Shown here one piece after another: positions 36,364-43,778 of a stretch of 64,000 bases of DNA. The DNA comes from CAVUAT01 sp963739545 (GTDB lineage: Bacteria > Actinomycetota > Thermoleophilia > Solirubrobacterales > 70-9), in NCBI GenBank assembly GCA_963739545.1, contig CAVUAT010000011.1:744001-808000 (forward strand), written 5' to 3'. The notes beneath the pieces were generated by a model. The model was not told the origin of the DNA. It did not search any database and saw only the letters and a list, made by a program, of their open reading frames with translations. The number at the start of each line of letters is the position of its first letter. The first letter of the stretch is position 1. Both the position numbers and the translations under genes were made by a program.

Positions 36364-36891
36364 AGCTGTTTCGCCGGGTCTCTGGTCGCGGTCCGGCGAG
36401 TGGAGCTGGTGGGACTCGAACCCACGACCCCCTGAGTGCCACTCAGGTGCTCTGGCCAGCTGAGCTACAGCCCCAGCGAACTCGTAATCAGCGGCGAAGT
36501 GTATCGCTGCTCTCTGGTTGTTAAGAGCCGGCGAGAGTCTCAGCTGAATGGAGCGCGCCGGGGCGATCCGGCCGAAAGGAATCAGGTAGGCGCTGCCAAG
36601 CTCCGCGCAGTACGCAGCCACGAGGTCGATTTCGTCGAGCGTGTAGCCGGTTCGCACATACCCGGCGCCGGGGGTGTGTCGACAGCCGACGAGTCTGATC
36701 CCCAGGACCTCACCCATCTTGCACGCCGACTTACATTGGACCCTGTAGAGCCTTGGACCGATTTCGAATACAAGATCGGCCCGGGAGTGCTCCGACAGCG
36801 GCTTGAAGACTTCGAGGCCGGCATGAACAGCCGCGAGCACGATCGCGGCCTCAGCGACCGCCCCGGTGTGGTTGGAATTGAACACGAACAC
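36211..36891 (-). CDS. PD-(D/E)XK homing-type endonuclease frame that runs through tRNA-Ala
   Basis: The core (residues 1-139, 36891-36475) has the PD-(D/E)XK residues Glu14 (GAVAEA), Asp39 (SRADLVFEIG) and Gln52-x-Lys54 (VQCK). A C-terminal segment ends LSPALNNQRAAIHFAADYEF. Spacing resembles the I-Ssp6803I type, a homing endonuclease known from a tRNA intron. Start is GTG 36891 with GAGG upstream. There is no stop before the tRNA: residue 140 is the first tRNA triplet, and residues 140-164 are tRNA sequence read in frame (AVAQLARAPEWHSGGRGFES). The frame ends at 36211 after the antitoxin-like fragment. The family assignment is by motif only. Confidence 0.65.
   Translation of the reverse strand: MFVFNSNHTGAVAEAAIVLAAVHAGLEVFKPLSEHSRADLVFEIGPRLYRVQCKSACKMGEVLGIRLVGCRHTPGAGYVRTGYTLDEIDLVAAYCAELGSAYLIPFGRIAPARSIQLRLSPALNNQRAAIHFAADYEFAGAVAQLARAPEWHSGGRGFESHQLHSPDRDQRPGETAVGANDFRNRFGYWMQCASRGAEILITRRGRPFARLSPPAARASRPRTPRP
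36401..36474 (-). tRNA. tRNA-Ala (anticodon GGC)
   Basis: The 74-nt gene folds as a full cloverleaf: acceptor GGGGCTG/CAGCTCC, D-stem GCTC/GAGC, anticodon stem CCTGA/TCAGG with loop GTGGCAC (anticodon GGC), and T-stem GTGGG/CCCAC with loop TTCGAGT. The acceptor contains the G3:U70 wobble, the main alanine identity element, and A73 is present. No CCA is encoded. It reads GCC and GCU codons. The endonuclease frame starts upstream and continues through it in phase. Confidence 0.97.
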
Positions 36892-36970
36892 ATGTTCCCT
36901 CGCATCCTGTGACGCGGGCCGCGCGAGGTGTGCCGGTGGGGTGACGAGTCGAGCGGCGGCCGCCGCGGAG

Positions 36971-37699
36971 CTAAGCCGCGCGGGGGGTCTCGCCGTCGTC
37001 TGAATCGACGTCGAGCACCACGCCGTCGTTGCGCGTGTCGCGCACCTTGAACTCGAAGGGGGCTCGCTCCTCGAGCTCGCGCAGGAGCTCGACGGGCTGG
37101 CCGAAGTTCATCGAGAAGGTCGCGCGGCCGTCCGCGAAGCGCTGCACCGTGACGTCCTCGGCGGCGTCGATCCCGGCAGCGGCATCCTCGAAGCTGCTGA
37201 GCTGAGCAAAGTCCCGTAGCGGCCCCACCTCGACCTCGATCGGCCCCGTGAACACGCCGTCGGCGGAAACTCGCGCCGGCTCGGTCCCGACCGCGGGACG
37301 CCCCTCCCCCGGCCCAGCGACCTTGATGCCCGCCATCCCGGCGAGCTCGCCGACCTTCGCGCCGAGCTCGTCACGCATCCTGCTCAGCTCGGACACCCGC
37401 TCGGAGATCTGGACTGCGTCCTCGAGTGCCGCCATGCGGATTCGCGTCGCCTGGCGGCGCGCCTGTTCGTGGATCTCCTCGATCCGCCGCCCGAGCGCAC
37501 CGATCGCGCCGGTCGTGGCGTCGGCACCGCCGGGAAGCGTCCCCTGCAGCCTCTTCTCGCTGTCGATCACCCGGCGCGCCAGCTGCTGCGCTTCGCGCTC
37601 GAGCAGTGCGAGGCGCTCGTCGCGCTCGTCGATCGCCGCCCTCACCTGGGCAGGATCGTATCCGCCGACGAGCATCCTCCGGAATCGTTCCCTCGGCAC
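36971..37699 (-). CDS. DivIVA-like coiled-coil protein
   Basis: The 242-aa protein starts at GTG 37699. Its N-terminus ERFRRMLVGGYDPAQVRAAI matches the DivIVA/GpsB membrane-binding region (F-x-x-x-x-x-GYD-x-x-x-V). A coiled coil covers about residues 24-125, and a C-terminal globular domain (about 150-242) contains ADGRATFSMNFGQPVELLREL. It is probably a scaffold at the cell poles or division site, but the C-terminal domain is not one I recognise in DivIVA itself. The 83-bp upstream gap has phased A-tracts. Confidence 0.65.
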   Translation of the reverse strand: MPRERFRRMLVGGYDPAQVRAAIDERDERLALLEREAQQLARRVIDSEKRLQGTLPGGADATTGAIGALGRRIEEIHEQARRQATRIRMAALEDAVQISERVSELSRMRDELGAKVGELAGMAGIKVAGPGEGRPAVGTEPARVSADGVFTGPIEVEVGPLRDFAQLSSFEDAAAGIDAAEDVTVQRFADGRATFSMNFGQPVELLRELEERAPFEFKVRDTRNDGVVLDVDSDDGETPRAA

Positions 37700-37744
37700 A
37701 ACGCGAAACCTAAGTCGGCCCTCGGACGGAGAACTTGCGCGCCG

Positions 37745-37781
37745 CGAAAAGGGTCGAAAAAGGGCGAAAAACGGCGAAAAA
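37745..37781. repeat. four phased A-tracts (likely bent DNA)
   Basis: CGAAAA starts at 37745, 37755, 37765 and 37775, exactly 10 bp apart, with A-runs of 4, 5, 5 and 5. In-phase A-tracts produce intrinsic DNA curvature, and this is striking in such GC-rich DNA. The block lies between the rsfS stop and 46 bp before the DivIVA-like gene start. On the minus strand it reads as four T-runs, so it might also slow transcription. Confidence 0.7.
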
Positions 37782-37782
37782 G

Positions 37783-38160
37783 CTAAGCAGCGCCTTCGTC
37801 CAGCTCCAATTCGAGCTGCTCGGCCTCACCCCACAGCGTCTCCAGCCGGTAGCGCTCGCGCGCGGCAGGCGTGAACACGTGCAGCACGCAGTCGAGGTAG
37901 TCGAGCAGCACCCACTCGGCCTCGCGCTCCCCCTCGGTCCGCGCCGGCGCGCGGCCCTCCGCCTTCATCCGGTCGTGAACCTCGTCGTAGACCGCCTTCG
38001 CCTGGCGCTCGTTCCGCGCAGTGCAGATCACGAGGAAGTCCGTGTAGCCGACGAGCCCGCGCACGTCGAGCGCCACCAGGTCCGTCGCGCCCTTGCCATC
38101 GGCGATCTCGGCGACGCGCCTCGCCACCGCCTCGGATCCGTCCCGGTCCGAGCGCGTCAC
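37783..38160 (-). CDS. rsfS: ribosomal silencing factor RsfS
   Basis: The 125-aa protein contains the family pattern: DLVALDVRGLVGYTDFLVICTA, RNERQAKAVYDEV and EWVLLDYLDCVLHVF. RsfS binds L14 and blocks subunit joining during starvation. It overlaps the nadD stop by 4 nt, the standard nadD-rsfS pair. Confidence 0.96.
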   Translation of the reverse strand: MTRSDRDGSEAVARRVAEIADGKGATDLVALDVRGLVGYTDFLVICTARNERQAKAVYDEVHDRMKAEGRAPARTEGEREAEWVLLDYLDCVLHVFTPAARERYRLETLWGEAEQLELELDEGAA

Positions 38161-38738
38161 CGGTAGAGCCCCCGCTCAGAGATCAACTCAACCACCGGGT
38201 CCGGCACGAGATGCCGAAGCGGCCGCCCCGCCGCCGCCCGTTCCCTGATCAAGGTCGAGGACACCCCGCAGAGCGGCATGTCGAGCACCTCAGCCCGCTC
38301 GGCGGCGCCGAGGCGCTCCAGCGACGAGGTGACCGCGCCCATCCCCACTCCCGGCCGCGGCACGACCGCAAGCCGCGCGAGCTCGACCACCCGCTCGGGG
38401 TTCTTCCAGCTCCCCAGCCCGGCCGCCATGTCGGCGCCGAGCACGAACCAGATCTCCCTCCCCGGGTTCTGCTCTGCGAGCACCTCGAGCGTCTCGTGCG
38501 TGTACGACGGCCCGTCGCGCTCGACCTCGAGGTCCGAGGCCTCGACCCCATCGGATGTCGCCGCGGCGAGCCGCGTCATCTCCAGGCGCACCTCGGCACC
38601 GGGGTCGTCCTCGATCTCCTTGTGAGGCGCCTCCCCAGTCGCCATCAACACCATCTCGGACAGCTCGAGCGCCCAGCGTGCCTCCTGGGCGAGCAGCAGA
38701 TGACCTGTGTGCGGCGGGTTGAAGGCGCCGCCGAGCAC
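38157..38738 (-). CDS. nadD: nicotinate-nucleotide adenylyltransferase
   Basis: The 193-aa enzyme makes deamido-NAD. The nucleotidyltransferase signature GGAFNPPHTGHLLLA has the HxGH motif (HTGH), and the C-terminal ISSTxIR-like motif is GVSSTLIRERAAAG. The only plausible start is GTG 38738, with GGAGG 11 nt upstream. It follows proA with a 23-bp gap. Confidence 0.95.
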   Translation of the reverse strand: MLGGAFNPPHTGHLLLAQEARWALELSEMVLMATGEAPHKEIEDDPGAEVRLEMTRLAAATSDGVEASDLEVERDGPSYTHETLEVLAEQNPGREIWFVLGADMAAGLGSWKNPERVVELARLAVVPRPGVGMGAVTSSLERLGAAERAEVLDMPLCGVSSTLIRERAAAGRPLRHLVPDPVVELISERGLYR

Positions 38739-38761
38739 GCCCAGTGCTCCTCCGATCGCCC

Positions 38762-40027
38762 TTACTCCCTGATCTGGCCGCTGCCGTGGACGACGTACCT
38801 GGTGGTCGTCAGCTCGCGCAGGCCGATCGGCCCGCGCGCGTGCAGCTTCTGGGTCGAGTTGCCGATCTCGGCGCCCATGCCGAACTCGTAACCGTCGGTG
38901 AAGCGCGTGGACGCGTTGACGTAGACGGCGGCCGAATCCACGCCGTCGGTGAACTCATCGCCGGCAGCGGGCGAAGCGGTCACGATCGCGTCCGAATGCC
39001 CGGTCCCGTGCCGGTTGATGTGATCGACCGCGTCGTCGAGGGAGTCGACGACGCCAACCGCCATCTTCAAGCCGTGGTACTCGGTGTCCCAATCCTCGGC
39101 GGTGGCCTCGCCGACCTCGGCGCCCCCGGCGTTGGCCCGGGCGCGCTCGTCGCCGACCAGCTCGACCCCCGCGCCGGCGAGCTCGCCGAGCAGAGCGGGC
39201 AGCAGGGAGGGCGCGACGCTCTCGTGCACGAGCAGGGTCTCGGCTGCGTTGCAGACCCCGGGGCGCTGCACCTTCGCGTTGTAGGCGATCCGGCGCGCCA
39301 TCTCGAGCTCGGCGTCCTCGTGGACGTAGACGTGGCAGTTACCGGCAGCCGCGTACATGACGGGGACCTTGGCGACGGCCTTCAGCGCGTTCTTCAGCCC
39401 CTCGCCGCCTCTCGGGATGATCAGGTCGACCAGCCCCTCCTGGGTGGCGAGCTCGCCTAGCTGCTCGCGTCCGCCGCCCGAGAGCAGCGATACCGAAGCT
39501 TCGGGCAGCCCGCCCGCGACCAGCGACTCGGTCACGAGGCTCGCGAGCATCACGTTCGAGCTCTCCGCGGCGCTCGAGCCGCGCAGCACGACAGCGTTCC
39601 CGCTCTTCAGGCACAGCGCCGCGGCATCGATAGTCACGTTCGGCCGCGCCTCGTAGACGATCCCGATCACGCCCAGGGGCGCGCGCTGCTTGCGCACGTC
39701 AAGCCCGTTCTCGAGCGTCCAGCTCTCGGTGATCTCACCCACCGGGTCGTCGAGCTCCGCGATCTCCCGCACGCCCTTCGCCATCTCGGCGACGCGCGCC
39801 TCGGTCAGCGCCAGGCGGTCGATGAGCGCCTCGTTCAGGCCCTCTTCGCGGCCGGTGTCCAGGTCGGCGGAGTTGGCCTCAAGCAAATCCGCGGTTCGCG
39901 ACTCGATGCGCTCGGCCAGGTCACGCAGGACCGCGTCCTTGGCCGCGCGATCGGTGCGCGCCAGCACCCGCTCTGCGGCCTTCGCCGCTACGCAGACGTC
40001 GTGAACGGACTCGGTGGCGGTCGCCAT
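38762..40027 (-). CDS. proA: gamma-glutamyl phosphate reductase
   Basis: The 421-aa enzyme reduces gamma-glutamyl phosphate for proline synthesis. The catalytic cysteine is in QRPGVCNAAETLLVH, and the NADPH-site region in NVTIDAAALCLKSGNAVVLRG. The start is ATG 40027 (MATATESVHDVCVAAKAAER). The frame is also open upstream, because the kinase region in this same phase has no stop. ProA is separated from proB by about 6 kb. Confidence 0.95.
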   Translation of the reverse strand: MATATESVHDVCVAAKAAERVLARTDRAAKDAVLRDLAERIESRTADLLEANSADLDTGREEGLNEALIDRLALTEARVAEMAKGVREIAELDDPVGEITESWTLENGLDVRKQRAPLGVIGIVYEARPNVTIDAAALCLKSGNAVVLRGSSAAESSNVMLASLVTESLVAGGLPEASVSLLSGGGREQLGELATQEGLVDLIIPRGGEGLKNALKAVAKVPVMYAAAGNCHVYVHEDAELEMARRIAYNAKVQRPGVCNAAETLLVHESVAPSLLPALLGELAGAGVELVGDERARANAGGAEVGEATAEDWDTEYHGLKMAVGVVDSLDDAVDHINRHGTGHSDAIVTASPAAGDEFTDGVDSAAVYVNASTRFTDGYEFGMGAEIGNSTQKLHARGPIGLRELTTTRYVVHGSGQIRE

Positions 40028-40074
40028 TGCGCACAGGGTACCCCGGCCCGCAGGCGAACCCGACCCTGCCGGGC

Positions 40075-41512
40075 CTAGTCGTCGTCCTCGCTCTTGTCGC
40101 GGCCGAAAGCGTTGCCGTTGCCGTTTCCGGGCGCGTCCCCCTCGCCGAATTCGAAGCCCGCGTCGGCCAAGGCCGCCTCGAGCTCTCGTTGGACCGTCTC
40201 GAGGTTGCTGCCGACCCCGAGCCGCTCCTGGAGGATGGGAATCGCCTCCTCGGGCCGCCCGGCGAGGCGCAGCGCGTTGCCGAGGTTGAACAGCGCGTAG
40301 CTGTAGGTGGTCTCGTCGCCGGAGCCCTCGAGCGCCGCAACCGCCTGCTCGAGCACCGCCACGGCGGCCTCGTAGTCGCCCGCGCCGATCAGGTCGAAGC
40401 CCTCGTCGTTGAGCGCGACGCCGTCCGGCTCGGCGGGGGCGGGGTCCGGCGCGGCGGCCACATCGGGCTCGGCCTGCTGCTCGGCGTCCTTCGCCGGTTT
40501 CTCGCCCTTCGCGGCCGCCTTGCTCCTTCGAGCCGTCGTCCCCGCCGCCGCCGAGCGCGAGTGCGATCCCGGCGACGGCGAGCAGCGCCAGGCAGATCGC
40601 GCCGATCGCGAGGGCGCGGCCGCCGCGGCCCGAGCCCGAACTGCGCTGCCCCCTGACCAGGGTGGGGGGCGGCGGCTCGCTCGGCGGCGGCTCGAATGGC
40701 GCGACCGCGACCGTCTGCGCCGTCGCCTCACCGGTGAGCGAGGAGTCGAGCTCGTCGACGAGGCGGGATGCGGTCGGCTGCCGCCTGCCCGGGTCGGGAT
40801 CGAGGCCGCGCTCGAGCACCGCGGTCGCGCGCCGCGGCGCGCCCACCCAGCCGGCAGCCAGGTCGGGCGCTCCTCCTGCGAGCTCCTCGGTCGAGGTGGT
40901 CTCGAGCGGCGGGTTGCCCGAGAGAACCTCGTAGGCGACGGCGGCGAGCGCGTAGACGTCCGACTCCGGCCCGCCGGCGCCCGGCCCGCGCATCCGCTCG
41001 GGAGCCATGTAGGGAAGCGTCCCGATCACGCTGCCCTCGCTGGTGATCTGCGTCGCGCCGACGGCCCTCGCGATCCCGAGGTCTGCGAGCTTGACGACGC
41101 CGTCGTCGCGGACGAGCACGTTGGCCGGCTTGACGTCGCGGTGGACGACGTCCTGGGAGTGGGCGTGGTCGAGCGCCGCCGCGACGCTGCGAAGGATCGG
41201 CACAGCCCGCTCGGGCGAGACGGCGCCGCGAGCGGTCAGGTCCGCGAGCGAATGCCCCGGCACGTACTCCATGACGATCAGCGCGCCCTCGTCGGCCACG
41301 ACAGTGTCGTAGACGGCGACGAGGTTCGGATGGTTGAGCGCCGCCCCCAGCCGCGCCTCGCGCTTGAAGCGAGTCAGGCTCGCCTCGGGCGCATCGGTGT
41401 GCAGCCGCTTCACCGCGACCTCGCGGCCGAGGCGCTCGTCGGTCGCGAGGAACACCGTCGCCATGCCGCCGGCTCCCAGGCGGCGAACCACCCGGTAGCG
41501 GCCGGCGAGCAC
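40075..41512 (-). pseudogene. Ser/Thr protein kinase with TPR-like tail, frame interrupted by one base
   Basis: From GTG 41512 the kinase reads VLAGRYRVVRRLGAGG, with ATP-site Lys35, catalytic Asp126 in VVHRDVKPAN and a DLG in place of DFG. A transmembrane helix (about 317-340) follows. Around 40523-40528 (AAGGAG) the reading phase shifts by one base. Removing one G joins it to a frame ending at 40075 with TPR-like segments (YSYALFNLGNALRLAGRPEE) and a Gly/Asn/Asp-rich end. Uncorrected, the phase stays open and runs into proA. Sequencing error, real truncation, or frameshifting cannot be told apart here. Confidence 0.75.
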
Positions 41513-41588
41513 GGCTCCCCTTGTTATTTGCTCAGTCTGGAACACGAAACCGAATGGGGCGAAGCCCGCCCGTAAGGCTACGCCGTTG

Positions 41589-42167
41589 CTACGCGGCGGT
41601 CTTCGCGGCCTGCTCCGCGTGCTCGCCCTCGGCGAACTCCTCGACGATCTTTGCGTTGAAGGCCGGGATGTCGTCGGGGTTGCGGCTGCTGACAAGCCCG
41701 GAGTCGACGACGACCTCCTCGTCGACCCACTCGGCGCCCGCGTTGCGGAGGTCCGTCCGCAGGCTCGGCCACGAGGTCATCGTGCGCCCCTCGACGACGC
41801 CGGCCTCGATCAGGGTCCAGGGGCCGTGGCAGATCACGCCGACCGGCTTGCCCGCCTCGAAGAACGCGCGCGCGAACGCGACCGCCTCGGGCTCGGTGCG
41901 CAGGATGTCGGGGTTCGCGACCCCTCCCGGCAGCACGAGGCCGTCGTAGTCGCCTGCGTCGGCGTCGGCCGCGGTGACGTCGACCTCGAACGTGTCGCCC
42001 TTGTCGAGGTGGTTGAACGCCTGGACTTCGCCGGACTCTGGCGCGACCAGTTCTGTCTCGGCCCCCGCCGCCTCGACCGCCTTGCGCGGCTCGGTCAACT
42101 CGACCTGCTCGATGCCCTCGTTGGCGACGAGGAAAGCGATCCTCTTGCCCTTCAGTTCCTCAGCCAT
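41589..42167 (-). CDS. DJ-1/PfpI family protein
   Basis: The 192-aa protein has the glutamine-amidotransferase-like fold of PfpI/YhbO, with the nucleophilic cysteine in VGVICHGPWTL and the Glu in GIEQVELTEP. These proteins act in stress resistance; activities reported for relatives vary (protease, glyoxalase, deglycase). Start ATG 42167 has a good SD (AAAGGAGCCGGG). A SigB-type promoter lies 79 bp upstream. Confidence 0.9.
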   Translation of the reverse strand: MAEELKGKRIAFLVANEGIEQVELTEPRKAVEAAGAETELVAPESGEVQAFNHLDKGDTFEVDVTAADADAGDYDGLVLPGGVANPDILRTEPEAVAFARAFFEAGKPVGVICHGPWTLIEAGVVEGRTMTSWPSLRTDLRNAGAEWVDEEVVVDSGLVSSRNPDDIPAFNAKIVEEFAEGEHAEQAAKTAA

Positions 42168-42245
42168 CCCGGCTCCTTTCGATGCGTGGAAGATTTTTGT
42201 GCGGACTGCGCCCTCCCGTGGACGCATGCCCGCACGAGAGGGTTG

Positions 42246-42270
42246 TTACCCGTCTGTGCATACCTAAAAC
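42246..42270 (-). promoter_or_regulatory. SigB/SigF-type promoter of the DJ-1/PfpI gene
   Basis: Read on the minus strand, GTTT (42270-42267), 15 bp, GGGTAA (42251-42246) matches the general-stress sigma consensus GTTT-N14-16-GGGTA(A/T). The -35 is inside a perfect inverted repeat (ACCTA, 4 nt, TAGGT, 42262-42275). The implied leader to ATG 42167 is about 70 nt. DJ-1/PfpI genes are classical general-stress genes. Confidence 0.6.
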
Positions 42271-42287
42271 TAGGTGCCTGTCGGGGC

Positions 42288-42304
42288 CGGCCGCGAAACG
42301 GCCG
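42288..42304 (-). terminator. hairpin after the aldehyde dehydrogenase gene
   Basis: CGGCCG, loop CGAAA, CGGCCG forms a 6-bp stem just after the dehydrogenase stop codon at 42312 and before the DJ-1 promoter. No U-tract follows, so its role as terminator is tentative. Confidence 0.35.
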
Positions 42305-42311
42305 ACGGTCG

Positions 42312-43778
42312 CTAGGACTGGATGGACTTGGTCTCGAGGAACTCCTCGAGGCCGAACTTGCCCAGCTCGCGCCCGTGCCCGGACTGCTTGTAGCCCCCGA
42401 ACGGGGCCAGGGGGTTGAAGGTCGCGCCGTTGACCTGCACCTGCCCGGTGCGCATGCGACGGGCGAAGGCCTTCGCGCGCTCGGGATCGGCGGACCAAAC
42501 GCCCCCGTCGAGCCCGTACACGGTTCCGTTGGCGATCTCAGCCGCCTCGTCCTCGTCGTCGTAGGGCATGATCGACAGCACCGGGCCGAAGATCTCTTCC
42601 TGAGCGATCGTCATCTCGGGCGTGACGTCGGAGAACACGGTCGGCCGCACGAAGTAGCCGGTCTCGAGCCCTTCGGGCGGCTCGGCGCCGCCGGCCACGA
42701 GCTTCGCGCCCTCGGCCTCGCCCTTGGCGATGTACTCGCGCACTCGCGTTCGCTGGGCGTCGGAGACGAGCGGGCCGATGCGCGCCGTGGGCTCGAACGG
42801 GTCGCCCGGCGCCATCTTCTCGGCGGTCGCCGCGGCGATCCCCTCGGCCTCTTCGAGCTTCGAGCGCGGCACCAGCATCCGCGTGTGCGCGCTGCAGGTC
42901 TGGCCCGAGTTGAGAAGGCAGTTGGCGACGCCGTGCGACACCGCGCGCTTCAGGTCGGCGTCGTCGAGGATCACGTTCGCCGACTTGCCGCCTAGCTCGA
43001 GCGAGACCCGCTTGACGTTGCCGGACGCAGCCTCGCTGACCATCTTCCCGGCCCGAGTGGAGCCCGTGAACGAGACCATGTCGACGCCGTCGTGGGCAGC
43101 GATCGCCTCGCCAACGACGGGGCCGAACCCGGTGACGAGGTTGAAGACGCCCGCAGGCAGCCCGGCCTCGTCGATGATCTCGGCCAGGACGAAGGCGCTC
43201 AGCGGCGTGACCTCACTCGGCTTCGCGACCACCGAGCAGCCTGCGGCGAGCGCCGGCGCGACCTTGGCGCAGAGCTGGTGCAGCGGGTAGTTCCAAGGCG
43301 TGATCGCGCCGACGACGCCGATGGGCTCGCGGACTACCGTCGAGTTCCCGACCTGCTCCTCCCAGACCACCTCGCCGGCCACCTGGGCCGTGCCTCCGAA
43401 GTCCATCGCGGGCAGCCCGGCCTGGATCGCGCGCGACTGCCCGAGCGGCATGCCGACCTCGGCCGCGATCAGCGCAGCCAGCTCGTCGCCGCGCGCGGCG
43501 AGAGCGGCGGCGATCGCATGCAGCGCGTCGAGCCGGTGCTCGAGCGGCACCGCCGACCAGGCCTCGAACCCAGGGCGGGCCGCCATGACGGCGGCGTCGA
43601 CGTCAGCGGCAGTGCCCTCGGGAACGACCCCGATCACCCGCTCGGTGGTCGAGTCGATCACCTCGATCGTCCCGGTCCCGGTTGACGCGACCCACTCGCC
43701 GCCTATGTAGAGCTTGTCGCGGTCGATCGGCTCGGTGGGATGTGCGGGCGCGGCGGGTGCGCGTGCCTCAGTTGCCAA
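42312..43778 (-). CDS. NAD(P)-dependent aldehyde dehydrogenase
   Basis: The 488-aa protein has the ALDH active-site pair: Glu in VSLELGGKSANVIL and Cys in NSGQTCSAHTRM, plus the coenzyme motif TPWNYPLHQLCAKVAPALAA and the PFGGYKQSGHGRE tail. I chose TTG 43778 because CAGGAGG precedes it by 7 nt, and the 33 open codons upstream overlap the GMC gene and lack similarity. It overlaps the GMC oxidoreductase by 11 nt, so an alcohol-to-aldehyde-to-acid pair is plausible. The substrate is unknown. Confidence 0.9.
   Translation of the reverse strand: MATEARAPAAPAHPTEPIDRDKLYIGGEWVASTGTGTIEVIDSTTERVIGVVPEGTAADVDAAVMAARPGFEAWSAVPLEHRLDALHAIAAALAARGDELAALIAAEVGMPLGQSRAIQAGLPAMDFGGTAQVAGEVVWEEQVGNSTVVREPIGVVGAITPWNYPLHQLCAKVAPALAAGCSVVAKPSEVTPLSAFVLAEIIDEAGLPAGVFNLVTGFGPVVGEAIAAHDGVDMVSFTGSTRAGKMVSEAASGNVKRVSLELGGKSANVILDDADLKRAVSHGVANCLLNSGQTCSAHTRMLVPRSKLEEAEGIAAATAEKMAPGDPFEPTARIGPLVSDAQRTRVREYIAKGEAEGAKLVAGGAEPPEGLETGYFVRPTVFSDVTPEMTIAQEEIFGPVLSIMPYDDEDEAAEIANGTVYGLDGGVWSADPERAKAFARRMRTGQVQVNGATFNPLAPFGGYKQSGHGRELGKFGLEEFLETKSIQS

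Noticed and set aside
36401..36474. Peptide GAVAQLARAPEWHSGG as a protein domain
   Set aside because: It is the translation of the tRNA-Ala gene. Such peptides are a known annotation artefact and have no domain meaning, though the frame continuity itself is reported.
38762..41695. A single long frame that would encode a kinase-ProA fusion protein of 977 residues
   Set aside because: The middle section has arginine-rich shadow composition, while the other phase carries a sensible TPR-like tail with its own stop at 40075, and proA has a normal start at 40027.
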